A stretch of DNA of 64,000 bases. Source: Diogma glabrata. Its lineage: Eukaryota; Arthropoda; Insecta; Diptera; Cylindrotomidae. Positions 11,411 to 23,115 of the stretch are shown in pieces (position 1 is the stretch's first letter; the number at the start of each line of letters is the position of its first letter). A model generated the notes under the pieces. It had not been told where the DNA came from. It did not search any database and was given only the letters and a program-made list of their open reading frames with translations. The position numbers were made by a program, and so were the translations under genes. The DNA is taken from positions 251,573,905 to 251,637,904 of the forward strand of contig OY856188.1 in NCBI GenBank assembly GCA_963693315.1, written 5' to 3'.

Positions 11411-11900
11411 CGTGAATAATATTTGAAGTAATATTTTGAAACTTAATAGAATATTATTTTTCGATTTTTCGCATGGGTTTTTGTCCCGGGCGTTTTGTCG
11501 CCGCGGGGGTTTTTTTGCCCGGGCGTTTTGTCGACTCGGGCCTTTTGTCGTGGGACTTTTGTCGCCGATACCATCTCTTTGCCCGGCAACGAGCATCAGG
11601 ATGACTGTTTTTCTTTGTTAAAAATTTATATGTGTCTTATGCCTAGAAAAATATTTGAACGTGAATAATATTTGAACTAATATTTTGAAACTTAATAGAA
11701 TATTATTTTTCGATTTTTCGCATGGGTTTTTGTCCCGGGCGTTTTGTCGCCGCGGGGGTTTTTTTGCCCGGGCGTTTTGTCGACTCGGGCCTTTTGTCGT
11801 GGGACTTTTGTCGCCGATACCATCTCTTTGCCCGGCAACGAGCATCAGGATGACAGTTTTTCTTTGTTAAAAATTTATCTGTGTCTTATGCCTAGAAAAA
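11411..11900. repeat. 249-bp tandem duplication containing GC-rich minisatellite arrays 2 and 3
   Basis: 11411-11659 and 11660-11900 are nearly identical, with a constant offset of 249 bp (CGTGAATAATATTTGAA, GCCCGGCAACGAGC and GCCTAGAAAA all repeat at +249). Only a few substitutions separate them, so the duplication is recent. Each copy carries a GGGCGTTTTGTC-type GC-rich array (11475-11570 and 11724-11819). Apparent open frames on both strands are products of these repeats and are not genes. Confidence 0.95.
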
Positions 11901-12258
11901 GCATCCAGTGGCCAAAATTGTTGGCTGAACTCATTCATTTTTCCATTCTTTTTTTCAAAAATGTTTGCATTATCAGTCATCATAACGCGAAGAGTTTGAG
12001 TGAGGCCAAAAACAGCTGCATCTGTGTCTAAATAAATAATTAACTAAGTTACACTTTTCTTCAAAATTGTTATGATCGAGTCGAGCCATCATGAGAAATT
12101 TTTCTTTTTTTTCATTAGCTTACATTATTAAAATTTTCCTTTAAATATTTCGAGATAATTTTGATAGTTCGAATAATTAATTTTCATATTTAATATTGTT
12201 TCTAGAAAGATTTTCTAAAAATACATCAACAAAGATTTGAATCTTTTATACTCTATTC

Positions 12259-13363
12259 TAGTGATGGGTAACATCAGTCAAATCTATATTTAGTTGTGAA
12301 CGGATCGTTCATTTACACTGACCGGCTTAAAAACTTTAGTCATTGTTTAATCGGTCACCTGAAAAAAACGTAAATATTTAATTCAAAAATGCCATTGGTT
12401 AATAAGCCAAGAACCACCTCTTATTAAAAAGCAATAATCCCATAAAATCGAAACCATAGCTCGTAAAATGTTGTGAAAGGTTATTCCAAAAATTTTGGAA
12501 AAAGCATGAACATGCGAAAAAAAGACACCACTGTCGGGTTGTTGCTCTTAATGATTAAATAAAAAATATTTTTCATTAATGTAATATATTTTAAAAACCA
12601 CAACTCAACTACTATTTTACGCCATCTTATACAGGATACTTTTACTATTAATAGTTAACAGATTCTAATTTACAACTTGTTGTGACCACTGTTTTACTTA
12701 CCTCAATAACCAGAAAAAATAAAAAATCTACAAACAATGGACCCAAACTGGTTTCTTCTTCTGGGCATTCATAAACTGCAAACTAATAGACCATTCAATC
12801 TCTATTTTGATAATAATCATTTTTGTTTTAATTTTGGTCATTAATTTGGGATCGATCGTTCTTTCTTATCAAGAAGCAATCATTTTTAGATCGCTCGTTC
12901 ATTTTGCATCGTTCTTTTGCTCGATTTATTTTAAGCATTCATTTTTTTATGGATCAATCGTTCATTGTAAATCGGTCATTTTTTAATGAATCGTTCGTTT
13001 TAAATTAAGCATGTTTTCAGTTTTCTTTCTTCTGTTGTTTGATTTGTTTTATTTTTATATGAAGGTTCTATAATTTGTCCATTCCATTCAGAATATCTTT
13101 TTAAAAATTATTAACCTGTGTAAGTTTTTTTTCAGTATGATGTAATAAAAATCTGTTTAGATAAATACATTTTAAAGAACACATTTATGCGCAGTTATTG
13201 AAATGAATGAAAAAAAAAGTAAAAGAAGTTCATTACACATAAAAAAAATTAATTAATACATCATAGATTACTGACCGTCGAACGATGTTTCTATCACTAA
13301 CTGAACGATTGGTCATCGTTCACTGAAGTGATCCGTACAATTAACATCGGTAGTTCATGACTA
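12259..13363. mobile_element. probable non-autonomous hAT-like element
   Basis: The left tip TAGTGATGGGTAACAT faces a right tip whose reverse complement reads TAGTCATGAACTACCGAT. This is the TAG-type start and ATG spacing common in hAT terminal repeats. Subterminal TGAACGATTGG and GATCGTTCATT words occur at both ends and repeat many times at 12840-13010. No transposase frame is present. The 8-bp flanks (CTCTATTC and GAAGCCAT) do not match, so exact ends or integrity are uncertain. Confidence 0.5.
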
Positions 13364-15252
13364 GAAGCCATTTGTAATTTCGCTATGACAGTGGTCGAAA
13401 TCCGTCTTGGTTACCACTATAACCAACAGACTAAATTTATAATTTTCACAACCATATATCCCAACCATATAAATCCCCTAGAAAAGAAAATATCATCGGA
13501 ATGCATTGAACGTAGCAGATCTGTGCACGACTTTTGATCGGTGTTTTGGAATGGTCAGCTTTATGCCCCTCGATGTATAAATCTGACTATCGGAAATGAA
13601 ACAAAATATCACTGGATGGAATTCTTCGAACACATCGGCCAATTTGTTTTGCCTTTTAAGCTTAATACTACAACTAATTTATTATAATTTAAAGTTGATT
13701 TCCTGGATTCCACTACGAATACCGTTTTGTAGTTCCTTTGTTGCATTTCAAGAGATAACATTTGATTGAATATTTTGAACACCTGAAACCCCATAATATA
13801 TTTTCAAATCATGGAATTTTTAAAACAGACAAATCATCGACTGAACATCTTATAACTACCACAATAAACATTTTGGCTTTACTGAATTTCCACAATCACA
13901 TCAAATCCCCTTTTATTCTAATCTCCAGCCAATTTATTCTTTCATTATTTGTAAGTCTAAAATAATTTAGATACAACTTTTACAGACTAAAAAATATATT
14001 TGCAGATAAAGATATTTTTATAAAGATTACCCATAGCAAGCTAGTACTACTCAGTCAGCGAAAAAGAAAGAAGCATCAAAATAAATTTATGTTAATTTAA
14101 AATTTCTTATTCGAATTTTCTTCCTTAGAAAATATTTTCCCATTATTATTTTCTTGTTATGATTCAAGTATGATAATATATTATTATTGTTATTAATATT
14201 TTAATTATAATTATTTCACTTTGATAATAAAATTTTACACTTTGTTGTATAATGTAAAAGTAATTTTTATGAAAGTGAAAAATATGAAAGGTGTAATTCG
14301 TTATGAAAATTTAATACTCAGTGATATTAAATTTAATTGTTTTAATTAACTATATTAAATTTTAATTACATGAAGTTGAATTATAAGTGTTAGAGGTTTA
14401 TTGTGTTAGTATTTTGAGTTGTTTCAAAATGTATCTGTTTTATTTGTATAGGACTGTTCCACATATTTAAAGGCAGTTGTAAAGAATTATGAAAAGGTTT
14501 TAATTACATTTATGAATTAAAGGAAATATTTAAAGTTAATTTTTAATAAACATAAAAACAAAGAAAAATATACATAAATAGGATAATTAAGCAAAAATAA
14601 TAAAACGTGCCAGTGATGCAGTGGTGTTCGAGGGTTGATTTTTTTTCAATTAACTTAGTGACAACTTAAACAAAAAAACACAATTCTTGCAAATTTTAAA
14701 AACCCATTTGGATTCTAAAAGTGACTGGCAGAGAATAATCAATTTTAACAAAAATGTGGGATTTATCAGTGAGCAATGTAGCTTCTGGCTTTTAACCCTT
14801 AACCAACTTCAAATCTTGAACCCAAATATGCTAATATGGCATTTACGTATTTTTATACAAAGACAATTCAACTCACTAAAAAAAGTTTCGATAAGGTCCA
14901 ATAAAAACGCTTCATTTACTATTTTTTAACAAATCAAAACGAATTGTTTCGATTATTTTTCTCTGGTGGGAAGGAACAGCAAATATTTTCGAATATTTTC
15001 AGCCTACTTAATATATTAATTTAAAACAAAAATTCACATACAAAATTATGTGAAAATGCAATTTGCAAATAGTAAAAATGTCCGTTTTCATTCATAAATG
15101 ATTGCATGTTTATGTTTATTTGTCAAAAATAAATTACACATTTATAACATTTATGTGCCTACTAAGATGTAATAATATCTTATTATGTATTATTATGTTG
15201 TATGAAATAATGTTACTATTTCTGTTCGTTAAATTGTCTGCTAAATACAACT
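13364..15252. other. AT-rich non-coding stretch
   Basis: No domain, repeat or RNA gene recognised. The two short open frames at 13762-13965 and 14687-14929 have no recognisable motif and the composition of the surrounding DNA. Confidence 0.5.
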
Positions 15253-15388
15253 GGTCACCAAATTATTAGTCGATTATTTTTCAACATTACCACTAATACC
15301 ATTTGCGGTTAAAAATTTCAAATGACAACCTCAAATGACATTCGTAATAATGATTATGAAAAATAATCGACTATTATTTGACGACTCG
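15253..15388. repeat. 136-bp imperfect palindrome, small MITE-like
   Basis: The left arm ATTAGTCGATTATTTTTCA (15265-15283) pairs with the right arm TGAAAAATAATCGACTAT (15357-15374). Pairing continues imperfectly inward through CATTAC..AATACCATTTG against CAAATGACATTCGTAATAATG. The outer ends read GTCACCAAAT and ATTTGACGAC. The whole would fold into one long hairpin. A short MITE is the simplest reading; no target duplication is obvious. Confidence 0.7.
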
Positions 15389-16439
15389 TGATATTATATA
15401 TGAGTATTTTTTAAATATATACAGTTGAAAAGTTACTGCCATTTTCAATACAAGCTTTGCTATATGAGTTATGTAAAGCAAGTTATTATTAAATTGCAAT
15501 GCAAATGTTGCATTAAAACTAATTCTAATGCAAAACTACAAATTTTAGTGCAAATCTAACATCATAATTTATTTTTTATAGAAATGGTAGAAGTTTGAAA
15601 ACAACTTGCTAATGCCAAGAGAATTAAATTTATCTTTAAAGCATGCTTTGCATTATTTTGTAATGGAGACTTCCGCACGACCTATATGTGTAGCAATTTG
15701 CATTACATATTCAGTTTATTTTTGACTGTATAGATATTGTTCTTATGTGTAATTTAGTAGCAATAGCTACAAAACTTCAACATTCAACAGTATGCAAAAA
15801 TTAAACTAAACTATCTATAGTTGTCACACCTAGAGACATTTTATATGTTTTCAACTCAAAGAAAATATCGACTAAATTTTGTCGTAAAGTATCTTTCATT
15901 CACTGTCGTTTCTGTTCAAAACAACATAACAATCAAATTATAACACGAAAAATAAATAATTATTTTTAGACGACGAAGATGAAAAACAAATATGAAGTCT
16001 TCAGTGAAGAAATAAAATGTTTAATTAATTAAAGACACAGGCAGTAATTTTATTATTTCATAAAATTTTATATTCATTACTGTCAATTAGTAATTAGTCT
16101 ATTTACATATTTTTCTAATAAAAAATTCATAATGAATAATTTTTCTTTTTATTTTTATAAAAATTTATATTTTTTCAAATTTTCTTTTGTCGTTTTTACT
16201 TTAACAGAATTTATTGTTAAAGTTATTTTTTACTTAAATGTTTTTGTCAGTAAAATGGAAAAATTATTTAATTGAATTATTTGTTTTGATTTTGGTACAA
16301 TATTAAACCAGTTACGAGTTGAGTTACAATTTAATAGGTGTTCGAGCCTCGTTTCGCATAGGGCATTTATATAACGAGGCGAATATTTCACATTTTACAT
16401 ATATTCAATTTCATATTTTACATATATTGAGACAAATAT
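15389..16439. other. AT-rich non-coding stretch
   Basis: 15440-15680 contains repeated TGCATT and ATGCAAA words but no clear period. A short hairpin lies at 16335-16385 (CCTCGTTT against AACGAGG). Nothing coding is recognised. Confidence 0.45.
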
Positions 16440-16632
16440 TCAATTTTCAAAAATAAAATAGCCAAAAAATTTATATGTTACACAAACACCTAAAAAATAT
16501 TTTTCATTTTTCGAAGGAGGTTTTCCCTGCGAAAAAATTTGTTACAGTCTAAAAAGTAAATGTTACACAGCAAAATGTTTATAAAAAAACTGAAATTTAA
16601 ATTTAATTAAAAATGCCATCTTCATCATAACA
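16440..16632 (-). repeat. dispersed repeat, copy A
   Basis: The reverse complement of this segment aligns with 45028-45205 over its whole length. Shared landmarks in the same order are ATGAAGATGGC, TTTTTTTATAAA..ATTTTG.TGTGTAACATTT, TTTCGCAG, TTCGAA.AAT and GTGTAACAT. The copies are roughly 70-75% alike by eye. No coding frame and no defined ends, so the repeat class is unknown. Confidence 0.7.
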
Positions 16633-18409
16633 TTGTATTGATTTTTGAAGTGAAATTTCTTTATCGGCGTATGAGAGAAATTTTATAGCAGTGTTAAAAA
16701 AATTCGTCACGATTTTTGGTTACGCGCCATGTGGTTTTATTATAGATTTTAATTTTGTTTTGGTAATTTTATTTTTATTTTTTGTTGTTATAAGTAACAA
16801 AATTAAAAATAAGAGTTTTTTTGTTTTCAAGATAAGACTATGAATATTATGAAAGATAAAAGCTTTATTTTCTATTGATTATTGTGGTTTGTTGTACGGT
16901 TATGTAAAAAGAAAAAAGATATATTTGTTATATTTGTTTTAAGATTTGTTGTTGACGAATGAGATTATGGTTGGTTGGCAAGAAATATCTTATCAGAATT
17001 GATTTTTAAAATAAAATAAATGGAAAAGATTTAAAAGTTTTTATATTGGGAAGGACTTAAAGCGGCTTTAAACATAAACAAAGAAAATTATGTTGGTGGT
17101 TAAATTAGTAGTAGGTTTTGTGGTATGAGTTGAATTTAAATATAATTACTTTACAATGTAATGTTTTACCGTGGGCAAAATTTAAAGATGCAGAAACATT
17201 CATAAAGATTTTCCAAATTAATTTCAGATTATTGAGAGATATAACGTATTAAAGTATTTCGAAATATTGCTGAAAACCCTTTGGCGGCTAGTAAACAAAT
17301 TTATAATTTAAATATCAAAAGAGTTGAAGGTTCTTCAATTTTTCCAAGTAGTAAAACTTCCAAATCAATTCGAAAAGGAAGTAATAGCAACAACTATAAA
17401 AATAAATAATTGGAATTGTGTTTCAAATATTGTTTTCGGAACAACTGGTTTATGATATTATGATACTATTATGGTTTATGAAACTATTTATGTTTACTGC
17501 CACAGTTTAACTAATTGCCTGTCAATAGAACATGCAAACATTTCCAAATCTTATTAAAGAGTTTAACGTTTTGATTTTACTTACCATCAACCGTTGCAGG
17601 CGAACAGTGTGGAGTGTATCAAAGATATATACGAAGATATATACTCACCAAACAGTTGGTTATCAATAATCGGCGTTTTTTTTTCTTAAGCCTTATCTAC
17701 CCAATTTCTGTGAAGTTGTAAATAGTAGAAAAATGATGTCATAAAGAAGTTTCACATTTTACCCGTGTACTCTGGTACACACACACACACACACATTTTC
17801 TATGATAGCATATGAAAAGTCTATTTTCATCACGCTAAATGCCCTGTGAAAATGGGTTGTTTTTCCACTAGTGTAAAAAGAATAAAACATTGTAGTTGCT
17901 ATGGTTTTTCATATAATTTTACAAAGTGTTTTAAACAACGCAACCATGAAAAGATAGAAAATGAATTTTTAATATTATGTTGTCGATTTCTAATTTTATA
18001 ATTTATAGTAAATATCGATTATATATATACTATCAGAATAAAAAAATGTACTTCTTACGTGAGATAAAAACGTTTTTCGTTCGAAAACATGTTGAAAACC
18101 TGTTGAACAGATGTTTACACTCACGAAAAAACAATGTTTTCATCTCTTGTAGGAAAACATACTATTTTATTGTCACCTAAATTCAAATTCGAACAAAAGA
18201 ACGATTCATTCTTATTTATTTATTGATTTTATTAATGTTGTTTGTAATTTTACAACAGTTTTTGCAACTTTATACTACCATAGAAAAGAATACACGATTT
18301 GTTCGTATGACTATAAATTAAAGCTTGGGTGCTCATCAAAGAATAAAAACCTTATTAAAATCTTAAAGATTTTTCAGCAGTCTCGAAAAAGGGAGGGAGC
18401 AAAAATAAA
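16633..18409. other. AT-rich non-coding stretch
   Basis: A (CA)n microsatellite sits at 17776-17795. On the minus strand, two good splice-donor matches (GTAAGTAAAA at about 17576-17585 and GTGAGTATAT at about 17639-17648) lie 60 bp apart, without a supporting coding exon. The open frame at 17977-18180 has no recognisable motif. Confidence 0.45.
17776..17795. repeat. (CA)n microsatellite
   Basis: About ten uninterrupted CA dinucleotides. Confidence 0.95.
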
Positions 18410-18600
18410 ATTTTTATCTCCCTCCGCCTCACTCTGCTTCGTGTTATTTTATTTAGTATAATTTCGATTCTAACTACTTGATTCAGCATAGTTTCACTTC
18501 GTTTCACTTCATTTAGTATAATTTCACTTCGCTTAGAATCATTCCTTTTCGTGTTACTTTATTCAGCCTAATTTCGCTTCTCTCCGTTTCACTACTGGCA
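18410..18600. repeat. degenerate tandem repeat, TTTAGTATAATTTCACTTCG type
   Basis: Words of the type TATTTAGTATAATTTC and TTCACTTCG recur four to five times with variable spacing of about 35-60 bp. Composition is pyrimidine-rich on the + strand. Non-coding. Confidence 0.6.
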
Positions 18601-18645
18601 TTTTTAGTACATTTTTATATATTTCACTATAAAACATTTTTATAT

Positions 18646-18790
18646 TACTTCGGTCTGAAAGACCTAAGTATTACAATTTCGAGATCAAAGAGAAATTCTT
18701 ACCCCCACTTTTTTGACATTTCTCGTTTTAATGTGTGTCTGTCTGCCGGCCGGCCGTCACAATCGACGAAATCTAGAAAACCGCTGGCCC
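18646..18790 (+). repeat. dispersed repeat head with terminal hairpin, copy 1
   Basis: It starts with an imperfect hairpin, TACTTCGGTCT-GAA-AGACCTAAGTA, followed by AAATTCTTACCCCCACTTTT and GACGAAATCTAGAAAACC. The same ordered blocks occur at 23116-23225. Here there is an extra GC-rich CTGCCGGCCGGCCG insert. It is likely the 5' part of the composite repeat described at 23116-24870. Confidence 0.75.
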
Positions 18791-19902
18791 AGAATCAATG
18801 ACAGAAATTAATCAAATGAAAAATCGAATTTTTATAGTGGAAAATTAAATTTCGTCCACTTTTGCGGATGATATTTCTATAACTAATATTTGAGTGAGAT
18901 ACAAGTGTTTTTTGATTTTTTACCTATTTAAATTGCAGTTTAAACGATGTATTCGGGACTTTGAAAGCCAAGATTAGTTAAGTCTATGTAAATTACTTGT
19001 ATAACACAGTATTGTATGTGAATTACCGCTTTTTATGAATGGAAACGTTTATTTACAACAAAGAAAAAGAAATTCATGATTTGAAAGTAGTTTTTTCGTT
19101 TTTTAACGAACTTTTTGTACATAAACAATATTATATTTTAATTCTATATTAAAGTTGGGATTTCAACGAAAAAATGAGTACTGGTAAAGTTCAAAAATCG
19201 AAAATTTCCTAACCAAATTTTTCGATTGAAAATTAGGTCTTTTTTTTTTATTTTCTTCATAAAACATCGAAAATTTAATATTTCGCTTTGAAAAAATTTG
19301 GGATTGTTTGAAACACAAAAAAGAACATTTTCACCGATTTTCATGAAAATATAAAAAATATTTGCGGTAGTTATAAATTAAAAACAAAAAAAAACGGTTT
19401 TTTGCATTTTCTCGATAATTTTGTGGTTATGTTCAATAATGTCCAGTAAGAAAGTTTAAGATTATCTACAACTTTTACATTAAACTTTTGTCGAGAGGAT
19501 GCATAGTTTAGCCGCAAATCGCAAAAAACTAACACAAACCCCTAAAAACGTATATACTACAACCCTCCACCCCTTTCCGGGCCTTTTACTCAGTTTCGTC
19601 GATTTTTCCTTAATTACTTAGACCATTAACTACATTTTCCGACTATTCGTATTATACTGCTAAGAATTTTTTTTCCTTTAACAGGATTGGCCCTGGTCTA
19701 TAAGCAAATTGGCAGAGTAAGATGGATCGAGATGCGGTTTTTTGCATTCGATTCAGGAAGCCGTCAGAAAAGTTTGTGAACATAGCCACTTTTCGGCAAA
19801 TGCTTATTGCACCCGTGCATAAGAAAAATGCATTTTTTAAAAGTACATTCATTGATCTGGTTAAAAAAATTCATAACTTGGTCAAAAATTCACAACTGAG
19901 GC
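18791..19902. other. non-coding stretch with dispersed-repeat words
   Basis: 19380-19530 contains AAAACGGTTTTTTGCATTTT and ATCTACAACTTTTA words similar in style to the 177-bp array, but no clear period. 19700-19900 is less AT-rich and partly open (from 19722) without a recognisable domain. Confidence 0.4.
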
Positions 19903-20240
19903 CGCTGAACACAAATATGATGTCGGCGATGACCTATGGAGTACCTAGGGGCCAGGGCGGGCTACATGCACCTCATCTCCTGGAACTTTCCATAAATTCA
20001 ACTCGAAATTGATCGAAGCTCGTCACTCGGAGGTTTTTGGGTCGCTGAGCATGAATATGATGTCGGCGATGACCCTCGGAGTACCTAGGGCGGGTATGTG
20101 TCCTCATCTCCTGGAACTTTCCATTAATTCAGCTCGAAATTGGTCGAAGCTCGTTACTCGGGGGTTTTCGGGATCGCTGAACACGAATATGACGTCAGCG
20201 ATGACCCTCATAGTACCTAGGGCCCAGGGCGAGTATGTAA
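19903..20240 (+). repeat. GC-richer tandem repeat, about 2.5 units of 132-141 bp
   Basis: Units start at about 19903, 20044 and 20176 with GCTGARCAC.AATATGA and share GTCGGCGATGACC, GTACCTAGGG, CTCATCTCCTGGAACTTTCC and GTCGAAGCTCGT. All copies stay in the same open reading frame, giving repeated LLELSINS and SAMT peptides, but units differ in length by 9 bp and the array is bounded by non-coding DNA. It may be an internal repeat of a retroelement untranslated region or a short coding repeat; neither is shown. Confidence 0.85.
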
Positions 20241-23115
20241 AAAAGGTAAAAAACAAAAAAAAATAAAATAATCGAGTTTTAGAATAGAGAAAATAAAAGT
20301 AAATTAAAAAGTAAATAGCAAATTTTTACAAAAATTTGTTGAAACAAAACAAAACTGTAGTTGCCAATAATCTAGCCGGTTGCATATTCCTTGATCCTGT
20401 AACGCCCTGTCTTTCTTGAAGATTAAAGCCCACAAATAGTTATATGAAGGCTCGTTTCTTCAAGGAAGCAATAGCGTCTCATCATCAAGGATTTTTTCAC
20501 AGCTAAGATTGAGGGCGCTACCGTTGACTGAATACAGTTCATCCGCCACCACCCCCAAGATGTTACCTTGGCTAGTGATATCTCACTACAATTGCCAGTG
20601 GTATGTGATATCTCACGTTAACTCGTATGTCAATAGCAGGGACTGTAGTACGCGAGATTGTCACACCCGTAGATCAAAAATAAAAAAATTTTCAAAACAA
20701 TAAAAGCTGATCCCTCCATGCGGAGTGTTATGGATTACAAAAACCTTTTTTTAAGCTTTAGCTTAGTTGTTCAAACTACGTAACCAGTTTTTAAATTTGA
20801 ATATTTTATTAATACGTTTAAAATGCTACAACTATCCTACTATCACTTTTCGAGCTATTTCTAGAAATTCACTTTCGAGCTATATACGTTTGTTGGATGT
20901 GGAATAAGATTTGGTGTTACCAAAAATTCATGTAAAGAACCCGCAAAAATTGCTTCTATAAAAAATCGAATTTGTTTTGTTTTGGAACCTTCGAACCATT
21001 TGTAAATGTTGTCGCAGTTAGAAATGAGACCATATTTTCGGGTTGACCAAGACTGTGAAAAAATGAAATACTAGATGTGTTTGGGCTCAGATGTTTTGTT
21101 GAGGTTTACAAAATATGAGCAGGTTTTGGTAGTTTGAGATTGACTCCATTTAGTATAAATCAGGATTAATGCATCTCCCGAATTAGATCTTTTGCCTCAC
21201 ATAAAATTAAAATCATTGTATTACCCCTTTCCTTAACAAAAATGTAAACACAAATTTTTGTTGAAGTGGTTTTTAATATTTTAGCCCCCTTTAGAAACAA
21301 ACAAAATAACATTATCGTTAAACATTAATACCGTTGATTGGCCACGTATTTTACATACAAAACTGCTACGGCTAGCAGAATATGGTTAAAATGCCAACAA
21401 TCAACCAATAAAAGATTCTAATGTACTCGTGCTACTCTCGAGCATTCAAAAATATAATATGCATCACAGTCAAAAAAACACATTGAATTAAACGATTTTA
21501 AAAAAAGGAAAGTATAAGCTTCGTAAAGCTTTTGTATATGGATACATCATACATATACAGAACCATATACGTAATAGTATTATATTTTAAAGATATATAT
21601 AAGAGCGAAAATCATGAAAAAATCAACAGATTAAATGATATAAGTAAGCTTTTTTTATGCGACAAACACTAAATTGCGGATTAACAATATAAACGTTTTT
21701 TATTTATATATCATGAAAATTGTCACAAAAAAATTTATGTGTACATACATGGAAGTATAAAATAATATTTCCATTTAAGATTTAAAAAAAAAAACTTTTG
21801 GTTGATTTATGTTTTGAGAAAATTTGACACACGTTTTGATAAACAAAAGTCTAATTTACACAATAGTGAATAGACCCTAAGCTCAGTTTAAGATGAGAAG
21901 CAAAAATATTGTTATGCGCAAATATTGTTAGTAGAACATTTACGACGATTAAAATTAAAATTTAGGACGTCTAAAATTGATAGAATTCCATTTTAGGTGG
22001 GGTCTGTTGTGGAATTCTATTTGGATACGAAATTCATTCAAAAAACTATCATGCGTCCAACTTTGGAAGGTGTTCGTAGCATCATGTAGAAGTGGCTTTA
22101 GCCAAATGCGAGTATATTCCTTCGTTTTATGTATAATCATGGAAAACAAAAGCTTAGGTTAATATTTTCATTTAATTTTATATGAAAACTTCAAGAACAT
22201 ATTAATTGCACATCACAAAACCGATCACTTTATGTTTAATAATAGATACAAAAAAGTCTTAGAGTTTAAGGTAAATTAAAGCATTTAACAAAGAAACGAA
22301 ACTTCAAATATAATCCCAAAAAGCTTAAAAAACAGATAAATCTATAAGTGGTTATAAATCACACATTGTCACTTTTATTTTTTTTATTATTTCGTTCCAT
22401 CGTTTTTATTTAAAGGGGATCTATAACACTTAACAACGTGTCTGGTTAAGTTTTTCTGGTTTATTTTCATTTTTTTGTTTATTTAATACAAACAAAAACA
22501 TGAAAATGAAATATATAAGAAAATTTATCATTTTCAATTTTCCAATTCAACATCAGAGAATACGCAACATTTTCAACAGAAACCGAAAAAAAAAATATTA
22601 TATGAATTTAGCTAGGGGTGGGTATAACCAATTCCTTCTGGTTTCTATTATGCGTTAGATAGACAACGATATGGTTAATGTCGAGTTAAGCTTTTTTTTT
22701 TGTGATGATAATCAAAAAAAAAGAAAAGATTTTTAAGAAAATGAAATATTATTTGAGATTGACTTTTTTGGTTTGGTGATAAAATTGAATGATTGAAATG
22801 AATTGTTTTCATCAATTTTTCTGTGCTTTTTGTAGAGCTTAATTTTTTGTAGCTTTTAATGAGGAATGGTATGAGGTTAATTTTATTAAAAGGTTTTGTT
22901 GTCAAGGTAATAAATGATGGTGGCTTTTTTTAACTTGATTGATTTTATAATTGATTATTGATTTTTTATTATAACTATACAATTAAAAAAAAAACAAATT
23001 CGTTAACAGTCATTTGGTTTAATTTAATTTGAAAAAAATGTATATATCTGGCGAATATATTGTAAACAGAAATATTAGTTTGCACGAGCAAATAGTGCAT
23101 TGAACCGACTACAAT
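20241..23115. other. AT-rich stretch with small palindromes
   Basis: Two perfect 12-bp palindromes GTGATATCTCAC lie at 20575-20586 and 20605-20616, exactly 30 bp apart. A perfect 11-bp stem, ATAGAATTCCA at 21980-21990 against TGGAATTCTAT at 22010-22020, has a 19-nt loop. No gene is recognised. Confidence 0.5.

Noticed and set aside
11390..12031. Several overlapping open frames rich in P, R, K and N
   Set aside because: They derive from GC-rich minisatellites and repeat exactly with the 249-bp duplication on both strands.
17576..17655. Two strong splice-donor matches on the minus strand
   Set aside because: No acceptor or coding frame supports an exon ending at either site.
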